Origin: Galbitalea sp036491035
Lineage (GTDB): Bacteria > Actinomycetota > Actinomycetes > Actinomycetales > Microbacteriaceae
Direction of reading: 5' to 3'
NCBI GenBank assembly: GCA_036491035.1
Contig: DASXCU010000017.1
Span: 1-37,299, forward strand
Length of the DNA stretch: 37,299 nt
Both the position numbers and the translations under genes were made by a program. This document shows positions 1 through 7,629 of this stretch, in pieces; position 1 is the first letter of the stretch; each line of letters opens with the position of its first letter. The notes under the pieces were generated by a model. That model saw only the letters and a program-made list of their open reading frames with translations. It did not search any database and was not told the DNA's origin.

Positions 1-1507
1 GGGTTGCCGACGAGCTCAGGGGAATGACCACATCGAGCTGCTCGTTGTCGCCCAGCGGTTGAAGGGTCCGAAATGTGAACTCGGGCTGATGGGGTGTGCT
101 GAGCGCCGGGTCGAGCTCACGTAACGCGAGACGCAGCCGTCCCTGTGCGACATGGTCACGTCCGTAGCCGTACGATCCTTCGAATGGCACCGGTGTCCCC
201 CGTGACCACTTCTCAACGCCGACGAAGAGTTTCGGATCTTTCGCGCCTGTTATCGCGACGTGCATCCGCAGTGTCATTGGGCCACTGAGCTCGGTGTCCT
301 GCTGAAAACGGTACTCGAATGCTGCAGCGTTCCGCCTGAGATCGAATGTGACGCTGCCGTCCACCGCTTCGGTCTCGCTCAGTTCGCCTTTCGCCGCGAG
401 ATGCAGTTGGCGCCAGTTTGTGCGTGCGAGTGGCCACTCCTGCTCATCCCGCAGTTCTACGACCCGGTCGAGCCGATCACGAATCTCCAGTCGCAGAGGC
501 GGAAGGAACGGGGCGTCGCGGTCGCCACGGAGGTAGCGATCGAAGAACGCGAGCTGGTGCCGGCGTGCCTCCTCGCCGTAGAACGTCGCCCACTTGGGTC
601 CGCGGTGTGAATAGGCATGCCGATGTTCTGAACCGACGCGCTGGAAGGCTCGCATCGACCCACCGCTGTGCAGGTTGTCGTCGGAGAAGCTGGTGCACTC
701 GAGGATCGGGATCGTGATCTTCCGCAGGTTGGGGGTGAGTGCCTCCCACCAGGCATCGCGCAGGGGATGTTCTTTGCGTTCGGCGGCGAGATTCGTCTTC
801 AGTCGCGCCGCCCGGCCGGTGAGGAACAGCCAGACGCGCGCGAAGCCGTCTTCGACGACTCCGCCCGGAGTGAAGAAGTCTCGGTAGGCATCCGTGAATC
901 CCTCCCACGGGCAGATCGCTTTCAGTGCCGGTGGATTCAGTGCGGCGACCTTGTATTGGGACATCGCAAGATACGAGACCCCGATCATGCCCACCTCTCC
1001 CGTGGACCACGACTGATCCGCGGCCCACGCGATCACTTCCGAGATGTCCTCCGCTTCCTCGTCGGAGAGCAGGTCGCCGCGTCCCTCCGAGTGGCCGCCC
1101 CCGCGAGTATCGAGGTTGATGACGGCGTAGCCCCGCCCGGCCCACCACGCCGGGTCTGGGGCTTCCCAGCTGGTCTGGTCCGAGATCTGAAACGGCGCCG
1201 ACTGGTTCATGATCCGGAACTGCGGGTTCACCGACCACGTGCCGTGCTTGAGCTGGGGAAGCGCGTCCTTGCCATACGGATGTGCCGAGAGCAGGACCGG
1301 GAACGGACCCTCGCCGGCGGGGCGGAACAGGTTGAGGCGAAGTGTTACCCCATCGCGCATTTGCACCGGAACGTCGGTGTCTTTTCGTATGTCCGCGGAC
1401 ATCGCGTACACCGTCACCGGCGGGCGCAACGCCGCCCTCACTCGACGCCGGCCGTATGCCGCAGCGCCTGGGCGCCTCCACGGGCGATCGATTGTTGGCG
1501 TGCTCAT
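1..1507 (-). CDS. CocE/NonD family serine hydrolase (3' end beyond window)
   Basis: An open frame runs from ATG at 1507 (AAGGGG ribosome site a few bases upstream) to the left edge with no stop, giving 502 codons, so the C-terminus lies outside the window. It reads as an alpha/beta hydrolase of the X-Pro dipeptidyl-peptidase/CocE group. 'YAVINLDTRGGGHSEG' is followed by the nucleophile elbow GVSY (Ser at about residue 178), then 'CPWEGFTDAYRDF' and 'FDRYLRG'. A beta-rich C-terminal (jelly-roll type) domain is entered near residue 350. Family members hydrolyse esters or amides such as acyl esters and peptides; the substrate here cannot be told. It is divergent from a TetR regulator that probably controls it. 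The longer apparent minus frame at 477-1481 is a shadow. Confidence 0.88.
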   Translation of the reverse strand, partial: MSTPTIDRPWRRPGAAAYGRRRVRAALRPPVTVYAMSADIRKDTDVPVQMRDGVTLRLNLFRPAGEGPFPVLLSAHPYGKDALPQLKHGTWSVNPQFRIMNQSAPFQISDQTSWEAPDPAWWAGRGYAVINLDTRGGGHSEGRGDLLSDEEAEDISEVIAWAADQSWSTGEVGMIGVSYLAMSQYKVAALNPPALKAICPWEGFTDAYRDFFTPGGVVEDGFARVWLFLTGRAARLKTNLAAERKEHPLRDAWWEALTPNLRKITIPILECTSFSDDNLHSGGSMRAFQRVGSEHRHAYSHRGPKWATFYGEEARRHQLAFFDRYLRGDRDAPFLPPLRLEIRDRLDRVVELRDEQEWPLARTNWRQLHLAAKGELSETEAVDGSVTFDLRRNAAAFEYRFQQDTELSGPMTLRMHVAITGAKDPKLFVGVEKWSRGTPVPFEGSYGYGRDHVAQGRLRLALRELDPALSTPHQPEFTFRTLQPLGDNEQLDVVIPLSSSAT

Positions 1508-1531
1508 CCTTTTCCCCTTCATGGTTTTGAG

Positions 1532-1563
1532 CGTCACTCTAATAAACTAGAACGTCACTCTAA
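1532..1563. promoter_or_regulatory. 11-bp direct repeat, probable TetR operator
   Basis: CGTCACTCTAA occurs perfectly at 1532-1542 and again at 1553-1563. The two are 21 bp apart, i.e. two helical turns on the same DNA face. The second copy also has a weak dyad (TAGA-N7-TCTA). The repeat fills the 77-bp gap between the divergent hydrolase and TetR genes, so binding there by the TetR protein is a reasonable inference. Confidence 0.55.
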
Positions 1564-1584
1564 ATCATGATGTAGGCTTTGTCT

Positions 1585-2226
1585 ATGAGCCCGGATCGCA
1601 GCGCACACTCCCAGCCACAGTCTCGGCAGAAACGAGTTGGCGATGCTCTTCGACGGGAGACCCGCATCCGGATCCTGGACGCCGCGGAGGCCGAGTTCAC
1701 GGCGCGCGGCTACGCAGGCACGACGGTCACGCGTCTCGCCGCGACCGCGGGAGTGTCGGTGCAGACCCTGTATCTCGCCTGGGGCAGCAAGCGAGAGCTC
1801 CTGCGCGGATACATGGAGTCCGTGCTGGCGGGCGATGCCGCGTCACCCGCCGACGCTGCCTCTCGGTTCACCGCCATCACGCCCGCCGAACGCCTGAGCG
1901 AGCTCGCGAACCTCGTCGCCGAGATCGCCGGACGTGCAGCAACCGGCTGGAGCCTCTACCGGGACGCGGCCGCGGTGGACGCCGAAATCGCAGGGGACTG
2001 GAACGAACTCCAACTACTACGGCACCGGCTGGTCGCCCAGATCTTCGAGGGGATCCCCCCGAACGCATTCGCGGAGGGGCTTTCACCGGCGGAGGCAATC
2101 GACACCGCCTGGGTCATCGTCAGCCCCGAAAGCTACGACCTCCTCGTCAACCGCCGCGGATTCAGCCTCGATCGATTTCGCGACTGGATGCAGAGCACCC
2201 TCACGTCGGGGTTGCTGAGGCACTGA
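1585..2226 (+). CDS. TetR/AcrR family transcriptional regulator
   Basis: This 213-residue protein has a typical TetR N-terminal domain. 'RIRILDAAEAEFTARGYAG' is followed by the helix-turn-helix 'TVTRLAATAGVSVQTLYLAWGSKRELL' at about residues 25-70. The C-terminal two thirds is a variable helical ligand domain. ATG at 1585 is preferred over an in-frame TTG at 1579; neither has a strong ribosome site. The gene is divergent from the CocE-type hydrolase, and an 11-bp direct repeat sits in the shared promoter region. It most likely represses the hydrolase and itself; the inducer is unknown. Confidence 0.88.
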   Translation: MSPDRSAHSQPQSRQKRVGDALRRETRIRILDAAEAEFTARGYAGTTVTRLAATAGVSVQTLYLAWGSKRELLRGYMESVLAGDAASPADAASRFTAITPAERLSELANLVAEIAGRAATGWSLYRDAAAVDAEIAGDWNELQLLRHRLVAQIFEGIPPNAFAEGLSPAEAIDTAWVIVSPESYDLLVNRRGFSLDRFRDWMQSTLTSGLLRH

Positions 2227-2301
2227 CCGTTGCGACTCGAGATACGGCGCACCCTGGCCCGCCGCCCGCGAACCGTGGAGTCGGACCAGAGTCCCGCCGC
2301 G

Positions 2302-2616
2302 CTAGTCGTCTTCCTTGGTCTTCAGCGCGAGCCCGACGGCGAAAAACGTCGGCGCCCAGTGACCGATGAAAATGCCCCAGCGATCCGACTGACTCTTACT
2401 GTCGCTGGGCTTCGTGCGCGAAACGCCCCAGGTGACCAGCGCAAGCACAATGGAGGCGAAGCCACCGATGTAGGCGTGGCGCGAACGCACACCCGCGCGG
2501 TGGGCGAGTTCGATCGGGTCGAACCCCACCGCGGCTCGCGCGGCGGACTTGATTGGTTCCGTGATCTCCGTCGGAACCGCGCTGTTGAGATCGTCGCTAA
2601 ACCTGTTGTCTGACAC
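2302..2616 (-). CDS. small two-helix membrane protein, hypothetical
   Basis: A 104-residue protein starting at GTG 2616, with a good purine-rich ribosome site (GAGGAAGAGG) about 8 bases upstream. A hydrophilic N-terminal half of about 45 residues is followed by two hydrophobic stretches, 'GGFASIVLALVTWGV' and 'WAPTFFAVGLAL'. These are separated by a polar loop rich in Ser, Lys and Asp, and the tail is acidic (KTKEDD). It is convergent with the TetR gene. No family is recognised; it is probably an inner-membrane protein. Confidence 0.7.
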   Translation of the reverse strand: MSDNRFSDDLNSAVPTEITEPIKSAARAAVGFDPIELAHRAGVRSRHAYIGGFASIVLALVTWGVSRTKPSDSKSQSDRWGIFIGHWAPTFFAVGLALKTKEDD

Positions 2617-2873
2617 GTTGGTGCCTCTTCCTCATTATTGGACTTGATGCTTTCGACGCTACGTCGACCGTGTTTCCAACTTCAGGGGTTGCAATAGGGC
2701 CACCAAAATGCAGACTCGCGCTCGGAGTCGATTCGACCAGGAGCGAAACGTCCGACATTTCGCCTGGCTGAGTGCGGGATGCGTACGTTGCGTATATATG
2801 GACGTTTCGTTTGGCGCAATCCCCTGTCCCGCCGCCCCGGCCGCTCATACCGTTGGAGCATGGAAGCCCGCCG

Positions 2874-3236
2874 ATGATGACCCTGACGCCGCCCTCGGAG
2901 GCGCGTGGTTCACGGTCGGCACGGGGTGCGGTCGAAGAATACTTCCGCGCGTGGAACACAGGTCACTATGACAATCTGGATGAAGTCCTCGCACCGGAAT
3001 GGGCCGACCACGCCCACCCCGATCGACTGTCGCCAGCAGACGTTCGGAACGCATTCGAGGTGGCGCGAGAAGCCCGACCCGACACTCAGGTCCTCGTCGA
3101 CGCCGTTCTGGGAGACGGTGACCTCATCACCGTGAACGGGCGAATCGTGACCGGAGATCGGGTCGAGGGCCGCGTGTGGATCGTCAAGGTCGAGAGCGGT
3201 CGACTCCGGGAGATGTGGACGCACTGCGTTGACTGA
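2874..3236 (+). CDS. SnoaL-like / NTF2-fold protein
   Basis: About 120 residues. 'AVEEYFRAWNTGHYDNLDEVLAPEWADHAHPD' is the classic opening of a SnoaL-like polyketide cyclase/NTF2-fold domain. 'VNGRIVTGDRVEGRVWIVKVESGRLREMW' forms the C-terminal strands. Such folds are used as small cyclases, isomerases or binding domains; the activity here is unknown. ATG 2874 (or the adjacent ATG 2877) has GGAAG about 7 bases upstream. The frame extends further upstream to 2772, but that part reads as non-coding. Its last 8 bases overlap the start of the glycosyltransferase, so the two are translated together. Confidence 0.75.
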   Translation: MMTLTPPSEARGSRSARGAVEEYFRAWNTGHYDNLDEVLAPEWADHAHPDRLSPADVRNAFEVAREARPDTQVLVDAVLGDGDLITVNGRIVTGDRVEGRVWIVKVESGRLREMWTHCVD

Positions 3237-3978
3237 GTCCGCCGCCGAGACGTTGACCGCAGTCGCGATCCTCGTGCCAGTGCGCAACGAAGAGGTTCTC
3301 CTCCCGCGACTGATCGCAAGCATCGAGTCGAGCGTCGCTGCAGCGTCAGAACTACGGCCGGACTTGGGCTGGATGACCGTGTTCGCGCTTGATGGGTGCA
3401 CCGATGAGTCCGAGTGCATCGTGCGGAACGCTGGATATCCCAGCATCCACTCTCCGGCGGCCGGGGTAGGTGCTGCCAGGCGCGCCGCCGCGGCCCTGGC
3501 CATGAACGGATTCGTCGCCCGCGACATAGGCTCGCTTTGGCTGGCGAACACGGATGCCGATTCTGTGGTCCCGTGGAACTGGCTGATCCACCAGGTAGAC
3601 CTTGCCGAGGCTGGCGCCGACCTCGTGATCGGGTCTGTGCGCCCGTTCCTCGACGACCTCGATGTCGAACGCAGGCTCGCCTGGCAGAGTACGCATCGGA
3701 GGGGCCAGGCACTCGGGCATGTGCACGGCGCAAATCTTGGCATTAGGGCCAGCTCGTATATTGCTGCCGGCGGTTTCGAGGCCGTGACCGAGCACGAGGA
3801 TGTCGACCTCGTCGGGCGTGCCGTCGCGAACGGAGCAGAACCCGTGGCGTCGGATGCGCACGCCGTCCTCACGTCAGGACGACTCGTCGGGCGCACGGCC
3901 GGTGGCTATGCGGGTTACCTTCGCGAGCAGCTTCTGCCGTTGGCAGAAACGACGGATCTCACGGCGGCCTCGGCTTAG
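3229..3978 (+). CDS. family 2 glycosyltransferase (GT-A fold)
   Basis: A 249-residue enzyme. The N-terminal Rossmann part begins 'VAILVPVRNEE' (residues 12-22). 'DGCTD' is at 55-59, a DXD-type metal/nucleotide-sugar motif lies in 'NTDAD' (107-111), 'HGANLGIR' is at 166-173, and the catalytic-base region is 'HEDVDL' (189-194). No membrane segment is seen, so it should act in the cytosol on an activated sugar. The start is TTG at 3229, inside the end of the SnoaL-like gene, with GGGAGATG upstream. It converges with the deacetylase/methyltransferase fusion, sharing 4 bp at the stops (3975-3978). Acceptor and donor are unknown. Confidence 0.87.
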   Translation: MTESAAETLTAVAILVPVRNEEVLLPRLIASIESSVAAASELRPDLGWMTVFALDGCTDESECIVRNAGYPSIHSPAAGVGAARRAAAALAMNGFVARDIGSLWLANTDADSVVPWNWLIHQVDLAEAGADLVIGSVRPFLDDLDVERRLAWQSTHRRGQALGHVHGANLGIRASSYIAAGGFEAVTEHEDVDLVGRAVANGAEPVASDAHAVLTSGRLVGRTAGGYAGYLREQLLPLAETTDLTAASA

Positions 3979-5321
3979 CCGAGCAACCCCTCGCGGCGAG
4001 CAACGGAATCCGGACTGAGCGCGAATATCTCGAGGACGAAGTCTTCTTCTTCGTGCGCGACCACCCGGGCGAGCTTGTCGGATGCACGGAGGGCTTCGTG
4101 TACCTGGTCTCCCGAGAGCGGATAGTCGGCGACCGCGTGACGCCAGTGACAGGCCAGCACCATGCCGTCGGCCGAGAGGTGGTCCAGAATCCGATCGATC
4201 ATTGATCGGAGCGTCGGGAGATCCCAGTAGTACGCCACCTCGCTGAGCACGACGAGGTCGAAGGTCTCGTCGGGCAGCTGGTGCACCGCGTCGAGTTGTT
4301 CGATTCGAACGTTGTCCAGCTCGCTAGTGCGCTCACGGGCGAGCTCGACGGCAGGTCCCGAGATGTCGACGGCGAGCAGCGAGTCGCACCGATCGGCGAG
4401 GGTGGCTGTCAGCTCCCCCACGGAGCAGCCGATCTCGAGCCCCGCGCCGTAGCGTCGCCGGGGAAGACTCGCAACGGTGATCCGACGTTTTCGTGCCTCG
4501 TACCAGCGGGTCGACAGACGCCATGGATCGCTGTTCCTGGCGTACAGGCCGTCGAAGTATTCCTCCGTTTTCGTCTCGGAGCGGTCCGTGTCGGTCACGA
4601 AAAAGAGCTCGCGCGGCGACCCGAAATGCTCGAGGAAGTCGTCTCTCAGCACAGGGGGAACGCCACGGAATTCGTGGGTCTGCGACCGATAGCGTTCGAG
4701 CGCGGCACCCTTCGCGGAACGAAGGGCAGGGGACAACTCGAGGGCGCGCCCCTGATCCCACGGGGCATCACTCGAATGCGGCGACGCCCAGTGCCACATC
4801 CAGATCGGGTATTCGAGGAGTGCTGTCCCGCGCTCCCGTGCGAGCCTTGCGCACACCTCGCCCACGATTCGATGGTCGCGATGCCCGTCCCCACGCCACG
4901 GAGCGACGATCGTGGCGTCGGGCGGGATCCGGGCAGAGAGAGCGGCGAGAATTTCGTCCGCGATCTCATCCGTGTGTCCATCAGGAAAGGCCAGTTCGTG
5001 AACGGTCGCGTCAGCATTCAGTTCCCGTACCGCCTCCCGTAGCTCGTCGCTCCGGATCGATCGAAGCTCCGACTGGGAGATGACATCGGAAGGATGCGAC
5101 GCGGCACCGTCGGTGACGACGATCACCGTGACGGGGATTCCATGAGCCCCGGCCTCCGCAATCAAGCCGCCCGCGCCGAGTGTCTCGTCATCGGGATGCG
5201 CGGCGACGACCACGATTTCCGACGCCGGCTCCACGGCAAGGAACGGAAGCCCGACGAGCTCGCCCCAGGATTCCCATTCGCGTGCGGCGGTGCCAGCCGC
5301 TGCACTATCGAACTTCACCAC
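3975..5321 (-). CDS. bifunctional PIG-L deacetylase / SAM methyltransferase
   Basis: A 448-residue fusion. Residues about 33-240 are a PIG-L/LmbE zinc deacetylase: zinc/catalytic motif AHPDDE at 41-46, then 'PDGHTDE' and the second zinc region 'GDGHRDHR'. Such enzymes remove N-acetyl groups from amino sugars (e.g. GlcNAc-PI, MshB, BshB). Residues about 255-440 are a class I methyltransferase. Its SAM loop is 'LEIGCSVGE', followed by 'LAVDISGPAVELA' and 'DLVVLSEVAYYW', and it resembles NodS-type N-methyltransferases. The start GTG (5321 or 5318) overlaps the stop of the upstream acyl-CoA dehydrogenase-like gene, implying coupling. The architecture suggests deacetylation followed by N-methylation of a sugar amine; this is inference. 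Confidence 0.87.
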   Translation of the reverse strand: MVKFDSAAAGTAAREWESWGELVGLPFLAVEPASEIVVVAAHPDDETLGAGGLIAEAGAHGIPVTVIVVTDGAASHPSDVISQSELRSIRSDELREAVRELNADATVHELAFPDGHTDEIADEILAALSARIPPDATIVAPWRGDGHRDHRIVGEVCARLARERGTALLEYPIWMWHWASPHSSDAPWDQGRALELSPALRSAKGAALERYRSQTHEFRGVPPVLRDDFLEHFGSPRELFFVTDTDRSETKTEEYFDGLYARNSDPWRLSTRWYEARKRRITVASLPRRRYGAGLEIGCSVGELTATLADRCDSLLAVDISGPAVELARERTSELDNVRIEQLDAVHQLPDETFDLVVLSEVAYYWDLPTLRSMIDRILDHLSADGMVLACHWRHAVADYPLSGDQVHEALRASDKLARVVAHEEEDFVLEIFALSPDSVARREGLLG

Positions 5322-6340
5322 GGCGCTTTCCCCGATCGAGCGAGTGCAGATCCCAGCGAGGCGAGATCCTTCTCGGCGTGATGCTGGCGGACGTAGAGCT
5401 CGAGGTCGGCGACCCGCTTTGCGTGCTCATCGTCCAGGGCCAGAGGCGCGGGACCGAGAGCGTGCGCGACGTGAGCGAGCACGGATTCGCAGGCGGCAGC
5501 CACGGTGGAGCGCACCCGTTTGGCCAGCACGGACCCATCGACGTCGTCGGGTGCCTCATCGACCAGGGTGGCGGCTTCCGCGAGTGCTCTCCGTGCGGAC
5601 TGAAGCTGCTCGTCGACCGCCCCGAGGTGCATCGCGGCGATGGGGTCGGGAGACTCTGCAAGGTGTGCGAACAGCGAACGGCCGAGTCCGACGGCTCCGC
5701 CGAACCAGCAGGCGGCTACCCCGATCCCACCCCAGGCGAACCCGGGCCGAGAGAGATACCAGCCGGGCTCGCCCACCATGGTCGCAGCAACGTTCCGGAA
5801 CACGACCGGGCCGCTCGGGATCTCCGAGAGACCGCGCGCGTGCCAAGCCCCCGCCTGCGGTGTCACCCCGTCGGCCTGCAGGTCCACGGCGAACAGCCCC
5901 CTCTCGCCGTCACCGATACGGGCCGTGACGAGTGCCCGATCGAGTCGATCCGCTAGCGAACACCACGGCTTTGTGCCGGTCAGGCTCCAGCCGCCGTCGA
6001 CCGGACTGGCGGTTAGTGGATCATTCCCGCCCTCCGCGGCGAAGACGCCCCAGGTCGCGCCGTGGGCCAGGTCGTCCAGGCCCGCCTGGCGCACGATCGC
6101 CACCGCATCGAGATGCGGCTCGACCGCACGGGCCACGCCCAGGTCATGTGACGCAAGCGTGGCGAGAGCCTCCCAGAGATCGCGCGTCGATCCATCGCCC
6201 GGCGTCGGCGCAATCAGCCCGAACTGCGTGGCGAACTCGAGCGCCCCGTCTACTGTCGCCCCGCCAAAGCCCATCGCGGCCGTGGCCACGGGACCGGGCG
6301 CCCCGGGCGCAGGATTTAGGCTCACGTATCGCGTCGTCAT
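5315..6340 (-). CDS. acyl-CoA dehydrogenase-like protein
   Basis: A 341-residue protein with the order of an acyl-CoA dehydrogenase: N-terminal helical part with 'AVEPHLDAVAIV', 'TWGVFAAEGG', the beta-domain 'GWSLTGTKPWCS', 'ARGLSEIPSGPVVFRNV', then a C-terminal helical bundle. It is shorter than the usual 380-residue family, and the canonical catalytic Glu is not obvious, so it may be a divergent flavin enzyme. ATG 6340 is chosen; an in-frame TTG lies 9 bases upstream. Its stop overlaps the start of the deacetylase/methyltransferase fusion, so the pair forms an operon. A role in modifying an acyl or amino group of the same product is an inference. Confidence 0.82.
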   Translation of the reverse strand: MTTRYVSLNPAPGAPGPVATAAMGFGGATVDGALEFATQFGLIAPTPGDGSTRDLWEALATLASHDLGVARAVEPHLDAVAIVRQAGLDDLAHGATWGVFAAEGGNDPLTASPVDGGWSLTGTKPWCSLADRLDRALVTARIGDGERGLFAVDLQADGVTPQAGAWHARGLSEIPSGPVVFRNVAATMVGEPGWYLSRPGFAWGGIGVAACWFGGAVGLGRSLFAHLAESPDPIAAMHLGAVDEQLQSARRALAEAATLVDEAPDDVDGSVLAKRVRSTVAAACESVLAHVAHALGPAPLALDDEHAKRVADLELYVRQHHAEKDLASLGSALARSGKAPW

Positions 6341-6405
6341 GATCGTCAACGCTAGGAGCGTGCCGATGCGAGCGGCAGGGATTGACAGCCCGAGGGTGCG
6401 CTGAG

Positions 6406-6421
6406 CGTGACATTTGTCACG
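6406..6421. promoter_or_regulatory. 16-bp perfect inverted repeat, probable operator
   Basis: CGTGACATTTGTCACG consists of 7-bp perfect arms around a TT centre. It lies between the divergent acyl-CoA dehydrogenase-like gene (start 6340) and a membrane protein gene (start 6479), so a dimeric regulator bound here could affect both. The regulator is not identified. Confidence 0.5.
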
Positions 6422-6478
6422 TTTAATCGGTGACTAAATCCGTGGTGGCCGATGCGTGTCGCCCGTCAGCATGGAGCC

Positions 6479-7477
6479 ATGAAAATGATTGGTCGATACC
6501 TCACGCTCGCATTCCTGTCCGCGCTCACCGCCGAGTTCTTGCTCGGCGACCAATGGCTGTCGGGTGGCCGCATCAACGCGACCACGCAGATCATCGAACT
6601 CGTCCTCTATGCCGCGTTCTACGGTTCCGCCGCGGTCCTCATTCGTGAACTCGCCCGTCGCACCGGACACGGATGGCCGAGCATCCTCCTGCTCGCGCTC
6701 GCCTTCGGGCTTCTCGAGGAGGGCATCGTCGACGAGTCGCTGTTCAATCCGCACTTCGCGGGTGCCCATCTTTTGCAGTTCGGGTTTATCCCCGCACTCG
6801 GCATCGCGGGCCCGTGGACGATCTTCGTGCTGTCGCTGCACGTCATCTGGAGCATCGGCTCGCCGATCGCGGTACTCGAATCCCTCTTCCCCACCCCGCT
6901 CGCTCGCCGCGCGGTCGTTCAGCCCCAGCTCCAGGCGCCGTGGCTGCGGGTGCCTGCGATCATCGTCGCCAGTGCGTTGTTTCTCTTCGCGGGAATCGCG
7001 GTCTTCGAGGCCTCGGCGGGCGCTCACTTCACTGCATCGCCCGCGCAACTGGCAGCGAGTGCAGTCGGCGTCGTGGCTCTCGTCGTGGTCGCGTTGCTAC
7101 TTCCGAAACGGCGCCCTCGTGGCATCCGTCCGTTCGGTCCCGCCGCCGCCATCGCAATTGCCGTTACGAGCGTCTACATTGTGCTCGACATAGTCAGCGC
7201 GTCGCTGTCGCCGTGGCTGGTCGTCGTGCTCGCCGTAGCGGTCCTTGCGCTCGGGGCGGTGCTGGCGGCGGTGCTGCGGCTCGACGTGCTGGGACTGGCG
7301 GCCGGCGCCATCCTGTCGTACAGCTGGTGGGGATTGAGCAAGGCACTGCCACTCGGCGTTGCCCCGGCGATCGAACAGTCCGTCGTCGTGCTCGTCGTTC
7401 TCGCTGCAGTAGTTCTCGCGGTGCGTCGTCGCCGAGCAGCGAATTCCCTCGCTGCCCCAACAGTTGCCATGCATTAG
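6479..7477 (+). CDS. polytopic membrane protein, unknown function
   Basis: A 332-residue, very hydrophobic protein with roughly eight to nine predicted membrane spans along its whole length, e.g. 'YLTLAFLSALTAEFLL', 'SILLLALAFGLL', 'VPAIIVASALFLFAGIAVF', 'SPWLVVVLAVAVLALGAVLAAVL' and 'VVVLVVLAAVVLAV'. A conserved-looking acidic stretch, 'LEEGIVDESLFNPHF', follows the third span. The C-terminus has a basic RRRR stop-transfer. ATG 6479 has GGAG a few bases upstream; an ATG two codons later is also possible. No transporter or enzyme family could be assigned. Confidence 0.75.
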   Translation: MKMIGRYLTLAFLSALTAEFLLGDQWLSGGRINATTQIIELVLYAAFYGSAAVLIRELARRTGHGWPSILLLALAFGLLEEGIVDESLFNPHFAGAHLLQFGFIPALGIAGPWTIFVLSLHVIWSIGSPIAVLESLFPTPLARRAVVQPQLQAPWLRVPAIIVASALFLFAGIAVFEASAGAHFTASPAQLAASAVGVVALVVVALLLPKRRPRGIRPFGPAAAIAIAVTSVYIVLDIVSASLSPWLVVVLAVAVLALGAVLAAVLRLDVLGLAAGAILSYSWWGLSKALPLGVAPAIEQSVVVLVVLAAVVLAVRRRRAANSLAAPTVAMH

Positions 7478-7503
7478 CCGCAGTAACGGGAATGCGCAAG
7501 GGG

Positions 7504-7521
7504 GTCCCCCCTTTGGGGGAC
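7504..7521. terminator. GC-rich hairpin after membrane protein gene
   Basis: GTCCCCC at 7504-7510 and GGGGGAC at 7515-7521 form a perfect 7-bp stem with a CTTT loop, 27 bases after the stop codon at 7477. There is no U-run, so it would be an actinobacterial-type hairpin terminator. A C5-N4-G5 palindrome could equally be an operator for a LuxR-type regulator. Both readings are open. Confidence 0.4.
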
Positions 7522-7555
7522 ATCGGGTAGCTTTATAAATGGCCCGGACGCATTT

Positions 7556-7570
7556 CCCGAACGGTTCGGG
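7556..7570. repeat. 15-bp inverted repeat
   Basis: CCCGAACGGTTCGGG, a 7-bp arm pair around a single G, lies about 75 bp upstream of the first hairpin of the 6C-like RNA. It could be an operator in that RNA's promoter region or a small hairpin. No further evidence. Confidence 0.35.
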
Positions 7571-7629
7571 CTGGATGTTGTGTGAGCGAGTCGCTGACTT
7601 ACCCGAGTCGATACCGTGACTTCGTGAAG

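Noticed and set aside
477..1481. 334-codon minus frame under the hydrolase
   Set aside because: Arg/Gly/Pro-rich text without motifs; the frame one base over carries the GVSY nucleophile elbow and other hydrolase motifs with a good start at 1507.
2910..3896. 328-codon minus frame opposite SnoaL-like and glycosyltransferase genes
   Set aside because: Ser/Arg/Ala-rich antisense shadow; both plus-strand genes have recognisable folds and motifs.
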